DNA from: SHVO01 sp041905795
GTDB lineage: Bacteria; Pseudomonadota; Alphaproteobacteria; Rhodospirillales; Rhodospirillaceae
Direction: 5' to 3'
Length of the DNA stretch: 64,000 bases
Assembly (NCBI GenBank): GCA_041905795.1
Contig: JAYRKL010000001.1
Location: 247,698 to 311,697, forward strand
This document shows, piece by piece, positions 41,965 to 51,047 of the stretch. Position 1 is the stretch's first letter. Every line of letters begins with the position of its first letter. Under the pieces are notes generated by a model that saw nothing but the letters and a program-made list of their open reading frames with translations, was not told the DNA's origin and ran no database searches. A program made the position numbers and the translations under genes.

Positions 41965-42358
41965 CAGTCCCTCATCCGGCCCCGTCCGATCCGTCGGACG
42001 GCCGCCCGCGGTTGCTTGAAGGGGCGGTTGTAACCGCCCCGGTTCATTACCTTGGATCGTCTCGAAAATTGGTCAACAGATCGTCAATGTTATCTTGCCC
42101 GCATCCGTTCAACTTTTGGTTGCTTTTAGAAAGGGTTGGCGGTCATATCCGCGCCGCAATCGGCGACGTTGATGGGCCGCCTTTCCTACGGGGTTTGTCC
42201 GCTAAAACGGCGGCCTTTCAGCAGAAAATGCCTTGGGACAGGGGGACGCGTCTGGTTTAGGGTGCGCGCCGGTTTTTAGGCTGGCGCGCCCGGGGGATAA
42301 CCCTCCCCGGCGCCGGCGTATTTTGCGAATGCGACGAAGGTATTGAGGGGACGGCTGG
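41965..42358. other. 394-bp intergenic region upstream of the autotransporter
   Basis: No ORF with a convincing start was found. It carries three inverted repeats: CCGTCCGA/TCGGACGG at 41982-42001, a perfect palindrome GGGGCGGTTGTAACCGCCCC at 42021-42040, and GCGCGCC/GGCGCGC at 42264-42289. It must hold the promoters of the divergent SinR-like and autotransporter genes. The AT-richer part at 42040-42130 is the most promoter-like. A small RNA here cannot be excluded. Confidence 0.5.
42021..42040. repeat. 20-bp perfect palindrome
   Basis: GGGGCGGTT-GT-AACCGCCCC: the two nine-base arms are exact inverted copies with a two-base centre. No T-run follows, so a terminator is unlikely; a regulator-binding site for the flanking divergent genes is plausible. 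Confidence 0.5.
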
Positions 42359-45300
42359 ATGGGCGGGCGGATGCGGTACGGTACGTTGAACTCTCTGGCG
42401 GTGCTCGCCGCCGCGTTTCCGGTGCTGGGCCCGCACCAGGCCACGGCCGCCGACCTCACCGTCAGCACCGCCACGACCGTTCCGGTGGCGACCTCGACCG
42501 GTAACGGCACCGGGGCCGGCAACATCACCGTCGACACCGCCGGCTCGATCGTGGTGAGCACGCCCACCGCCATCACCATCGACAGCAGCAACACCGCCAC
42601 CAACGGCGGCTCGATCGCGTCGTCGGCCGCCGCCAACGCCCGTACCATCTTCATCGACCTCAGCCAGACAAGCGGCGGCCAGACCACGGCGCGCAACATC
42701 ACCTCGGGCTTCATCAACAACAACGTCATCACCGCCGTCGGTCTCGACACCACCAACGCCGATTACGCCAACAGCATCAATAATTCGGTGGTCTACCTCT
42801 CGGGCCTCGGCACCTTCACCGGGTCCATCAGCAACACCTCCCAAGGCTCGCTGGTGGCCGGCGGCAACAAAGCCGTCGTCGTCGCCATCCGCGGTAACAT
42901 GGTCGGCGATGTCACCAACCTGGGCACGATCAACGCCCTCGGCGACGGCTCCTACGGCATCCTCACCACCGGCAACATCACCGGCAACGTCACCACCGGC
43001 GGCGTGATCGCGGCGGGCGGCAACGGCTCGGTCGGCGCGTATTTCGGCGGCACCATCACCGGCGTGCTGAACCATACCGGCGCGCTGCTCGCAGGCAGCG
43101 GCCCGCAGGTGGCCTACGCCGCCAACGGCATCGACCTGGTCACGACCAGTCCGATCCCCGCCGCCGGCAGCCTGTGGGTGGCGGGCAACGTCACCGGCGG
43201 CGTGATCCTGGCCGGCAACAAGTACACCACCGCGCAGGAAGCGCTGGATTCCACCATCGTCGCCAACCAGACCACGGCCGATTCCTCCGTCAGCATCGTC
43301 GGTTCGGCCGCGGCACTGCGGTTCGGCCAGGGCGGCCCGGCGTCGCCGGCCAACATCACCATCGGCGCCAACAGCGATAACGGCAGTTACTCGGTCGTGG
43401 CCCAGGGCAACCTGACCGCCAGCGGCGGCGCCAACGGCAGCACCGCTCTCGGCATCGAAGTCGCGGGCCTGGTGAGCGGCGGGCAGACCTACACCACCAC
43501 GCTCTCCGGCGGCTTCCGCAACCAGGGCGGCACCTTCGACATTTCCGCGGTCGACGCCAACGCAACCGGCGTCCACATCGGCGATTACGGCGTGGTGTCG
43601 CGCTTCCAGAACGACGGCGACATCATCGTCACCACCGGCGATTCCACCGCCAACAGCATCACCGGCTTCATCGGCACCAAGGGAGGCAACGCCTACGGCA
43701 TCGTCATCGACCCGTCCGGCCGCCTCGACTCCTTCACCAACACCGGCAACCTGACCGCCTCCAGCAGCGGTCCGACCGGCACCTCCTACGGCGTGCTGGA
43801 CAAGTCCGGCACCATCAAGACCTTCATCAACTCCGGCGCCATCACCGCCGGCGTGCCGTCGGGATCAACCGGCAAGTCGGTGGCGGTCGATCTTTCCGCC
43901 AACACCACCGGCCTCGGCTTCTTCAACTCCGGCACGATCTTCGGCGACGTTTACCTCGGCGGCGGCGACACCTCCGTGGTCATCTCCAACAGCACCGTCA
44001 ACGGCAGCGTGCTGCTGCAGAACGGCGCGTCCAAGTCGGGCAACAACATCGTCAACCTCGACAAGGGCATCATCGTCGACAAGCTCTACCTCGGGAACGG
44101 CAACCACACCGTGACCCTGAACAACGGTTCGCAAATCGCCCTGGGCCTGTCCAGCGGCACCGGCGCGACCGCGCTCACGGTCAACCAGTCCAAAGTCACC
44201 CTGGTCGGCAACGAGCCCCTGAACGCCAGCACCGCGACGTTCTCGTCGGGCTCGGCGCTCACCTTCGACCTGCCCGCCATCGCTCCGGCCGGCACGGTCC
44301 TGAAAGCCACCGGCGCGGTGAACTTCGCCGCCGGCTCCACGGTCACGGCGGCCTTCACCGGCATCCTGACGACGCCCCAGACCTACAACCTGATCCAGGC
44401 CGGTTCGCTGACCTCGGGCTCGGGCATTCCCTTGAGCCAGTTCGCCACCGCGCCATCGTCGTTCCTCAACAGCACGCAGTTCACCTCGACCGGCACGTCG
44501 CTGACCCTGATCGTCCGGCCCAAGACCGCCGCCGAACTGGAACTGGGACCCAACGCCACGACGGTCTACAGCCTGTTGGCGACGCCGGTGAACAAAGACA
44601 CCGGCATCGCCACCGCGATCTCGGCGCAGGGATCGAAAGAAACCTTCACCCGCGCGCTGCGCCAGCTGCTGCCCGACACCTCCGGCGCCACCCAGCAGGT
44701 GGCGCTCAATACCCAGGACATGGCTTCGGGCCTGATCCGCCGCCGCCTGGTGGGCGTGGCCAAGAACGGCAACCCCACCCATGCCGGCGGCGACGTCTCC
44801 AGCTTCTGGGCCCAGGCGGTCGGCGACTACTCGCAGCAGAGCGCCCAGGGCGAGCAGCAGGGCTTCGACGCCTGGGGCCTGGGCATCGCTTTCGGCACCG
44901 ACATGCCGGTGGGCGACCGCGCCAACATCGGCTTCAGCTTCATCGAAACCTGGCACTCGGCGGACCTGGGCGTGTCGCGGATCTCGCCGACGCAATTCTA
45001 CTCGACCCTGGGCTACGTCTACGGCCGCAGCGATATCGGCAATGCCTACGTGCAGGCCATGGGCGGCGGCGGCCTCAACAGCTACAACCAGGCGCGCCAC
45101 GTCACCATCGACACCACCACGCGCATCGCCAACGGCTATTGGAAGGGCTCCCAGTACGGCGGCGCCATCGAGGCCGGCTACATCTCGCGCTGGGACGACT
45201 ACAGCATCACGCCGTATCTGCGCGGCAGCTACCTGAAGATGCACGAGAACGGCTACACCGAAACCGGCGGCGGCGCGGCGGTGAACCTGGTGGTCGGCGA

Positions 45301-45631
45301 GAAGAACCCCGACGCCTCGACCCGCGGCTCGGTCGGCTTCGCCTTCGACCGCAACTTCCCGATCTATTTCGATTCCTACGTCGAAGCGGAATTCCGCGCC
45401 GACTACACGCGCGAATTCACCAAGGGCGCGGTGGCGCTCAATGCCTCGTTCGCCTCGGGCAGCCCGACCTTCGTCAACGTCGGCAATCCGCGCGAACCCA
45501 ACCGCTTCAAGATGGGCTTCGGCATCGCCGGCAAGGACAGCTATTCGTCCATCAGCCTCGACTACGACATCGAAGCGGCCAAGGGCTACGTCTCCCATAT
45601 CGCGGGCGTGACCGCGCGGTTCCGGTTCTAG
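42359..45631 (+). CDS. Autotransporter (type V secretion) protein
   Basis: A 1090-residue protein. A signal peptide (about 1-30: MRYGTLNSLAVLAAAFPVLGPHQATA) is followed by a long Ser/Thr/Gly/Asn-rich passenger with recurring TxxGN, GNITGNV and GGGDTSVVISNS patterns of a beta-helix (about 35-780), and a C-terminal autotransporter beta-barrel (about 815-1090) with alternating aromatic strands and a final Phe (VTARFRF). The Trp-rich SSFWAQAVGDYSQQS begins the barrel. It is expected to display or release its passenger at the cell surface (adhesin or enzyme unknown). A Sel1-type lipoprotein follows two bases after the stop. Confidence 0.9.
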   Translation: MGGRMRYGTLNSLAVLAAAFPVLGPHQATAADLTVSTATTVPVATSTGNGTGAGNITVDTAGSIVVSTPTAITIDSSNTATNGGSIASSAAANARTIFIDLSQTSGGQTTARNITSGFINNNVITAVGLDTTNADYANSINNSVVYLSGLGTFTGSISNTSQGSLVAGGNKAVVVAIRGNMVGDVTNLGTINALGDGSYGILTTGNITGNVTTGGVIAAGGNGSVGAYFGGTITGVLNHTGALLAGSGPQVAYAANGIDLVTTSPIPAAGSLWVAGNVTGGVILAGNKYTTAQEALDSTIVANQTTADSSVSIVGSAAALRFGQGGPASPANITIGANSDNGSYSVVAQGNLTASGGANGSTALGIEVAGLVSGGQTYTTTLSGGFRNQGGTFDISAVDANATGVHIGDYGVVSRFQNDGDIIVTTGDSTANSITGFIGTKGGNAYGIVIDPSGRLDSFTNTGNLTASSSGPTGTSYGVLDKSGTIKTFINSGAITAGVPSGSTGKSVAVDLSANTTGLGFFNSGTIFGDVYLGGGDTSVVISNSTVNGSVLLQNGASKSGNNIVNLDKGIIVDKLYLGNGNHTVTLNNGSQIALGLSSGTGATALTVNQSKVTLVGNEPLNASTATFSSGSALTFDLPAIAPAGTVLKATGAVNFAAGSTVTAAFTGILTTPQTYNLIQAGSLTSGSGIPLSQFATAPSSFLNSTQFTSTGTSLTLIVRPKTAAELELGPNATTVYSLLATPVNKDTGIATAISAQGSKETFTRALRQLLPDTSGATQQVALNTQDMASGLIRRRLVGVAKNGNPTHAGGDVSSFWAQAVGDYSQQSAQGEQQGFDAWGLGIAFGTDMPVGDRANIGFSFIETWHSADLGVSRISPTQFYSTLGYVYGRSDIGNAYVQAMGGGGLNSYNQARHVTIDTTTRIANGYWKGSQYGGAIEAGYISRWDDYSITPYLRGSYLKMHENGYTETGGGAAVNLVVGEKNPDASTRGSVGFAFDRNFPIYFDSYVEAEFRADYTREFTKGAVALNASFASGSPTFVNVGNPREPNRFKMGFGIAGKDSYSSISLDYDIEAAKGYVSHIAGVTARFRF

Positions 45632-45632
45632 G

Positions 45633-46331
45633 ATGAACGCCGTCCGGGCTCTCGGCGTCATTGCCGGCGCGGGCCTGCTGGCGGCGGCGCTCGCCGGCTG
45701 CGGCGGCGGGCGCGGCGACCGCGATGCGCCGCCGGACAGCGCACTCCTGATCGGCGGGCCCGACGGCAGAGGCTCGCTCATTCGTCCCGGCGTCGACGCC
45801 AATGCCGCCTACAGCGAGGGTGTCGACCTGAAGGCCAAGGGCGACTGCAAGGCCGCGGTCCTCAAGCTGCGCGGACCGGCCAACATCGGCCCCGGCTACG
45901 AGAACGCCCAGACCGCCCTGGGGGATTGCCTGCTCCGGATCGCCGGCGCCAGCGACCTCTCCTCCGACTACCTGGAAGGCCTGACATGGCTGCGCCGCGC
46001 CGCCGATGCCGGCTTCCCCGAGGCGCAGGTAGTGCTCGCCGACGCCCATGCCAACGGCCCGCAGGCCCTGCGTAACCTGGAAGAAGCCGCCACCTGGCTG
46101 GCGCTCTACGACGCCAACCCCGGCAAGGCGCGCGTCGGGTTCATACCCTACGATCCCCAGGCGCTCGCTGCGATCAGGGCGAAAATCCCGGCGGCCGCGA
46201 AAGCCGCGGGCGAAAAGCGCGCGGCGGCCTGGGAGCGCAAGGTGTGGCTGCCGCCCACCCCCGCCGGCGGACCGGGTCTGCGCAGCCGCAACGTGCGGAT
46301 CCCGCAACAGCAGCAGCCCTCGCCCCACTGA
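45633..46331 (+). CDS. Sel1-like repeat lipoprotein
   Basis: A 232-residue protein with a lipoprotein signal (AALAGC, cysteine near 23), then a short Gly/Arg-rich region, and helix pairs of Sel1/TPR type (AAYSEGVDLKAKGDCKAAVLKL, GLTWLRRAADAGFPEAQVVLADAHANG). The C-terminus is basic and glutamine-rich (IPQQQQPSPH). Probably anchored in the outer membrane, maybe helping the autotransporter; the two genes are almost touching and so likely co-transcribed. Function otherwise unknown. Confidence 0.7.
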   Translation: MNAVRALGVIAGAGLLAAALAGCGGGRGDRDAPPDSALLIGGPDGRGSLIRPGVDANAAYSEGVDLKAKGDCKAAVLKLRGPANIGPGYENAQTALGDCLLRIAGASDLSSDYLEGLTWLRRAADAGFPEAQVVLADAHANGPQALRNLEEAATWLALYDANPGKARVGFIPYDPQALAAIRAKIPAAAKAAGEKRAAAWERKVWLPPTPAGGPGLRSRNVRIPQQQQPSPH

Positions 46332-47981
46332 TTACTTAAGCTGGCGCACCGCGGCGGCGATCTGCTCCGCCACCGCCGGCCAATCGCCCGGCGCCGGCTG
46401 ACGGAACAGCCGCGCGGTCGGATACCAGGGGCTGTCGGTCCGATCCAGGAGCCACCGCCAATCGGCGGCGAAACACAGCGCGACCCAGGTCCGCAGCCCC
46501 AACGCGCCGGCCAGATGCGCCACCGACGTGCAGACCGAAATGACCGCATCCATGGACGCGGCCAGCGCGGCAGTGTCGGCGAAGTCGCCGAGGTGCTGGT
46601 CATGAAAGATCACGCCGCGCGCACCGGCCCAGGCGCGGTCGGATGCGCTGACCTGCTTTTGCAGACAGTGAATCTCGACGTCCTCGGCCAGCCACGGCGC
46701 CAGCGTTTCCACCGGCATGCTACGGTTGATGTCGTTGTGATTGTCGGGGCGCCCGGCCCAGACCACGCCGACCCTGGGCCGGCGCCGCGGCCCGAGTTTC
46801 GCGCGCCAGGCGGCGGCCAGCACGGGGTCGCGGGCAAGGTAGGGAACCGCCGCCGGAATGGTCTCGACCGTCGTGCCGAATGCCAGCGGCAGGCTGAGCA
46901 TGGGACAGTGGACGTCAAGCGGCGGGGGTGTTTCATCGGACGTGATCACCGCCGCCGCGCCCTCCAGCCCGGCGAGCAGCCGGCGCAACGGCCTGTGCGC
47001 TTCCAGCACCACGCGCGCGCCGCGCGCCGCCGCCAGCGGCACGTAGCGGCAGAATTGGAGCACGTCGCCCAGGCCCTGTTCGGCATGGATCAGGATGGTC
47101 TTGCCGGCGATATTCTCGCCGCGCCATTGCGGAACGGAAAAGGTCCGAGCGTGCGGACGCATGGCCGAACGCCAGCGCCATTCGTAGTCGGGCCACCCGC
47201 GCGCGTAATCGCCTGTGAGCAGCCGCACCAGGGCGCGGTTCCAATGGGCGCCGGCGTGGCCGGGCGCGCGCGCAAGGGCGGCGTCATAGTCCGCGAGCGA
47301 TTCCGGAATGCGGCGCAGATATTGCCAGGCGACGGCGCGATTGTTGTAGGCGTCGGCGGAACCGGGATCGCAGGCGATGGCTTGCGTATAGCCGAGGATC
47401 GCTTCCGCGACGCGGCCCGATCGCCTGAGCACGTTCGCCAGTCCGTTGTGCGCCTCGGCCATGCCCGGCGCCAGCCGCAGCGCGGCGTTGAACGCACCGA
47501 TGGCGTCCTCGGGACGGTCCAGTTTGAACAGCGCCAGCCCGAGGATGCACTGACAGGCGGCGTCGTCGCGCGTCCGCAAAACCGCGCGGCAGGCTTCCGC
47601 CGCGCCAAGCGCGTCGTCGAGGTCGAGAAGCGCGGCGGCGCGGTTGGCCGGGGCCTCGGTGGACGGCGGATCGCAGACCAGCGCGCGCTCGTAGCAGGCG
47701 AGCGCCGCCCGCGGATCGCCGCCAAGCGTCAGAGCAAGACCTTTGAGATTCCAGGCCCGCGCGTGGGCATCGTCGTATCCCAGCGCCGCATCCGCGGCCG
47801 CCACGGCGGCCGCGGCATGGCCGCGCCCCAGTTCCATGATGCCGAGGTTGACGCGCGCCGCCAGATTGCCCGGATCGACGTCCAGCACACGGCGATAGAG
47901 CGCTTCCGCGCCGGCGAGGTCCTGCGCCTGATGCCGGGCGACCGCCTGATCCAATAAAGCCGCGCTTTCCGCCGACGTCAT
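46332..47981 (-). CDS. TPR protein with GT9-like glycosyltransferase domain
   Basis: A 549-residue protein. N-terminal TPR repeats run to about 260 (AEALYRRVLDVDPGNLAARVNLG, EDAIGAFNAALRLAPGMAEAHNGLAN, ESLADYDAALARAPGHAGAHW). The C-terminal 290 residues look like a GT9/heptosyltransferase fold: ILIHAEQGLGDVLQFCRYVP, RPRVGVVWAGRPDNHNDINRSMP, DAVISVCTSVAHLAGALG. Such fusions modify flagellin or other proteins or surface glycans; acceptor unknown. ATG at 47981 is chosen. Convergent with the Sel1-type lipoprotein gene (stops adjoin). Confidence 0.8.
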   Translation of the reverse strand: MTSAESAALLDQAVARHQAQDLAGAEALYRRVLDVDPGNLAARVNLGIMELGRGHAAAAVAAADAALGYDDAHARAWNLKGLALTLGGDPRAALACYERALVCDPPSTEAPANRAAALLDLDDALGAAEACRAVLRTRDDAACQCILGLALFKLDRPEDAIGAFNAALRLAPGMAEAHNGLANVLRRSGRVAEAILGYTQAIACDPGSADAYNNRAVAWQYLRRIPESLADYDAALARAPGHAGAHWNRALVRLLTGDYARGWPDYEWRWRSAMRPHARTFSVPQWRGENIAGKTILIHAEQGLGDVLQFCRYVPLAAARGARVVLEAHRPLRRLLAGLEGAAAVITSDETPPPLDVHCPMLSLPLAFGTTVETIPAAVPYLARDPVLAAAWRAKLGPRRRPRVGVVWAGRPDNHNDINRSMPVETLAPWLAEDVEIHCLQKQVSASDRAWAGARGVIFHDQHLGDFADTAALAASMDAVISVCTSVAHLAGALGLRTWVALCFAADWRWLLDRTDSPWYPTARLFRQPAPGDWPAVAEQIAAAVRQLK

Positions 47982-48031
47982 GACGGCAGGGCCATTTTGC
48001 AATCCCTTCGCCGATGCGCTATCACCGGGTC

Positions 48032-49408
48032 ATGCCGCTGCATCTTTACAATACCTTGAGCCGCCGCAAGGAGCTCTTCACGCCGATCGATCCCGCCCGC
48101 GTCACCATGTATGTCTGCGGACCGACCGTCTACAACTACGTTCATATCGGCAATGCGCGCCCGGTGGTGGTGTTCGACACCCTGTACCGCCTGCTGGCGC
48201 GCGAATACCCGAAGGTGATCTACGCGCGCAACATCACCGACGTCGACGACAAGATCAATGCCGCGGCCAAGGAAGGCGGCGTGGATATCTCCGCGATCAC
48301 CGGGAAATATACCGCCGCTTACCGCGAAGAGATGGCGGCCCTGAACGCGCTGCCGCCGACCATCGAGCCGCACGCCACCCAGCATATCCCGCAGATGATC
48401 GCCATGATCTCGGAGCTGATCGAAAGCGGTCACGCCTATGCCGCCGAAGGCCACGTCCTGTTTCATGTGCCGTCGTTTCCCGAATACGGCAAGCTTTCGG
48501 GCCGCGCCCGCGAGGACATGATCGCCGGCGCCCGTGTCGAAGTGGCGCCGTACAAGAAGGATCCGGCGGATTTCGTGTTGTGGAAGCCCTCGACGCCGGA
48601 TCTTCCCGGCTGGGACAGCCCCTGGGGCCGCGGGCGTCCGGGCTGGCATATCGAATGCTCGAGCATGATCGAGGCGCACCTCGGCCAAAGCATCGACATC
48701 CACGGCGGCGGCCACGACCTAATCTTCCCGCATCATGAGAACGAACTGGCGCAGAGCACCTGTGCCCATCGTGGCAAGCTGTATGTCAAATACTGGATGC
48801 ACAACGGCTTCCTGACCATGGACAAGGAGAAGATGTCCAAGTCGCTGGGCAACGTCGTGCGCCCGCATGAACTTCTGGGCGAAACGCCGGGCGAAGCCAT
48901 CCGCTGGGCGCTGTTGTCGGCGCACTATCGCCAGCCGCTCGACTGGTCGGACGACACCCTCGCCCAGGCCAAGCGCACTCTCACCCGGCTCTACACCGCG
49001 CTCGATCAGGCCGGCGATGCCGTCGTCGATGGCGCCACCGCGCCGGCAGCCGTCGTTGAGGCCCTGAGCGACGATCTGAATACGCCGAAGGCCATGGCGG
49101 AAATCGCGGCGCTTGGCACCGCCCTCAATGCGGCCGCCGGCGCCGACAAAGCGCGGTTGAAGGCGGAACTGATCGCGGCGGGTGCTCTCCTGGGCGTCCT
49201 GCAGCGGCCGCCCAAGGATTGGTTCGCCGCCGTCAGCGCCAACAAGGCCATCGACGCCGCGGAAGTGGAGCGCCTGATCGCGGCCCGCGCCGCCGCGCGC
49301 GCCGCCAAGGATTTCGCGGGCGCCGACCGCATCCGTGACCAGATCGCCGCCCTGGGCGTGATGATCGAGGACCGCGCCGGCAAGACCACCTGGCGGGCGG
49401 CGGAGTGA
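48032..49408 (+). CDS. cysS: Cysteinyl-tRNA synthetase
   Basis: A 458-residue class I aminoacyl-tRNA synthetase that charges tRNA-Cys. HIGH motif as HIGN at 38-41, with the N-terminal TMYVCGPTVYNYVHIGNARPV; zinc ligands include the cysteine of YVCGP, the cysteine of WHIECSSM, and the HHENE motif; KMSKS as KMSKSLGN near 275. C-terminal helical anticodon-binding part (about 320-458). ATG at 48032 is the family start. The argE-like gene follows with essentially no gap. Confidence 0.97.
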   Translation: MPLHLYNTLSRRKELFTPIDPARVTMYVCGPTVYNYVHIGNARPVVVFDTLYRLLAREYPKVIYARNITDVDDKINAAAKEGGVDISAITGKYTAAYREEMAALNALPPTIEPHATQHIPQMIAMISELIESGHAYAAEGHVLFHVPSFPEYGKLSGRAREDMIAGARVEVAPYKKDPADFVLWKPSTPDLPGWDSPWGRGRPGWHIECSSMIEAHLGQSIDIHGGGHDLIFPHHENELAQSTCAHRGKLYVKYWMHNGFLTMDKEKMSKSLGNVVRPHELLGETPGEAIRWALLSAHYRQPLDWSDDTLAQAKRTLTRLYTALDQAGDAVVDGATAPAAVVEALSDDLNTPKAMAEIAALGTALNAAAGADKARLKAELIAAGALLGVLQRPPKDWFAAVSANKAIDAAEVERLIAARAAARAAKDFAGADRIRDQIAALGVMIEDRAGKTTWRAAE

Positions 49409-49410
49409 CG

Positions 49411-50577
49411 ATGACCGACAGCCGCACGGCCGATTCCATCGCCATGCTCGAGAAGCTGGTGGCGTTCGACACGGTGTCGCGCAACTCCAACCTCGCCTTT
49501 ATCGATTTCGTGCGGGAGCTGCTCGGCCGGCACGGCATCGAAAGCCGGCTGGTCTACAACGATGACCGCAGCAAAGCCAACCTGCTCGCCACCATCGGCC
49601 CCATGACCGCGGGCGGCGTCGTGCTGTCCGGACACACCGATGTCGTGCCGATCGACGATCAGAAATGGAGCAGCGATCCGTTCAAGGTGGTGGAGCGCGG
49701 CGGACGCCTGTACGGCCGCGGCACCGCCGACATGAAGTGCTTCCTGGCCATCATTCTCGGCGCCCTCGACACCCTGACCAAGGCGCTGCTCAAGACCCCC
49801 ATCCATCTCGCTTTCTCCTATGACGAGGAAGTCGGCTGCCTGGGCGCGCCGTCGCTGATCAAGTTCCTGAACGACAACCTGCCCGCCCCCAAGGCGGTGA
49901 TCGTCGGCGAGCCTACCGATATGAAGGTGGTTAGCGCCCATAAAGGCATCACCGGCGTGCGCACGGTGGTGACCGGGCACGAGTCCCATTCCTCGCAGAC
50001 CCACCGCGGCGTCAGCGCCGTGATGGTGGCGGCGGAACTGATCCAGTTCATACAGGGCCTGTCGGCGGAAGCCGCCGCCAAAGGGCCGTTCGACCCGCTG
50101 TTCGAACCGAATCACACGACACTGACGGTCAATCACATCGCCGGCGGCACCGCCATCAACATCATGGCCGGCCAGTGCACCTTCCAATGGGATGTGCGCG
50201 CGCTGCCGGGCGACGACCCCGGCGCCTATATCGCCGCCTTCCGGCGGCAGTGCGATGAAGTGGTACTGCCGCGCATTCGCAAGATCGCCCCTGGCTGCGC
50301 CATCGAGACCATCCCACGGGCGGGCACACCCGCCCTGAAAGTGGAGCGCGATTCGCCGGCGGAGGAACTCGCGCGCCTTCTGACCGGCGACAACGTCACC
50401 CGCGCCGTCGCCTTCGCCGCCGAGGCCGGACAATTCCAACGCGAGGGACTCGCAACCGTGATCTGCGGACCCGGCTCCATCAGCCAGGCCCATCAGCCGG
50501 ATGAATTCATCACCCGGGATCAGGTAGCCCTCGGCACCCGATTCCTTCACGACCTCGTGACGCACCTCTCGCGATAA
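49411..50577 (+). CDS. argE: Acetylornithine deacetylase (M20 family)
   Basis: A 388-residue M20 peptidase-family zinc hydrolase. Metal and catalytic motifs: VLSGHTDVVPID (His/Asp), YGRGTADMKCFLA (Asp), FSYDEEVGC (Glu-Glu, catalytic base and metal), GEPTDMK, and H in QAHQPDEFI at the end. This fits ArgE, which removes acetyl from N2-acetylornithine to make ornithine. Which amino-acid conjugate is used cannot be proved by eye. ATG at 49411, with GGAG five bases upstream, is preferred to a GTG two codons earlier. Confidence 0.87.
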   Translation: MTDSRTADSIAMLEKLVAFDTVSRNSNLAFIDFVRELLGRHGIESRLVYNDDRSKANLLATIGPMTAGGVVLSGHTDVVPIDDQKWSSDPFKVVERGGRLYGRGTADMKCFLAIILGALDTLTKALLKTPIHLAFSYDEEVGCLGAPSLIKFLNDNLPAPKAVIVGEPTDMKVVSAHKGITGVRTVVTGHESHSSQTHRGVSAVMVAAELIQFIQGLSAEAAAKGPFDPLFEPNHTTLTVNHIAGGTAINIMAGQCTFQWDVRALPGDDPGAYIAAFRRQCDEVVLPRIRKIAPGCAIETIPRAGTPALKVERDSPAEELARLLTGDNVTRAVAFAAEAGQFQREGLATVICGPGSISQAHQPDEFITRDQVALGTRFLHDLVTHLSR

Positions 50578-50645
50578 CCCACGCGGCTGCCATAGCCGGT
50601 GGGCGGCGCCTGCTCTAGTCTGCCCCATCGATTCAGGGGACCGCG

Positions 50646-51047
50646 GTGGCGCAGGCAAAAATCCTGGTGGTGGACGATCTCGCCGGCATGCGGTCGGCGC
50701 TGCGCCAGGCCCTGGGCAAGCTCGGCTTCGACGCGGTGATCGAATGTGCCGACGGCGCCGAGGCTCTCGATTGCCTCAGGAGCCATGAGATCACCCTGGT
50801 GATTTCCGACTGGCAGATGGAGCCGATGGACGGACTCGCCTTGCTGCACGAAGTGCGCAGCGACGCCCGCCTGGCCGCCTTGCCGTTCATTCTGGTGAGC
50901 GGCGAGGCGACGCCGGCCTTGCGCCAACGCGCGGACGCCGCCGGCGTATCCCTGATCCTGAGCAAGCCCTTTGGCCCCGCGGCGCTGCGCGATGCCCTGG
51001 CGGGGCTTGGGTATACAGGTCAATCCGGCGTTCGCAGCCCGGAGTAG
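50646..51047 (+). CDS. CheY-like single-domain response regulator
   Basis: A 133-residue stand-alone receiver. Acidic pocket VVDDLAG, phospho-acceptor D55 in VISDWQMEPMDGL, switch residue in ILVSGEA and lysine in LILSKPFGPA; all active-site residues intact. Starts at GTG 50646. Its last seven codons lie inside a 51-bp duplicated stretch that encodes, on the other strand, the repeated tail of the convergent unknown gene; so the C-terminal SGVRSPE may be an overrun product. Possible role in motility or stress signalling; no kinase nearby. Confidence 0.85.
   Translation: MAQAKILVVDDLAGMRSALRQALGKLGFDAVIECADGAEALDCLRSHEITLVISDWQMEPMDGLALLHEVRSDARLAALPFILVSGEATPALRQRADAAGVSLILSKPFGPAALRDALAGLGYTGQSGVRSPE

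Noticed and set aside
43865..45802. Long minus-strand ORF opposite the autotransporter
   Set aside because: Composition is typical of the complement of a Gly/Thr-rich repeat gene; no family motif, no ribosome site.
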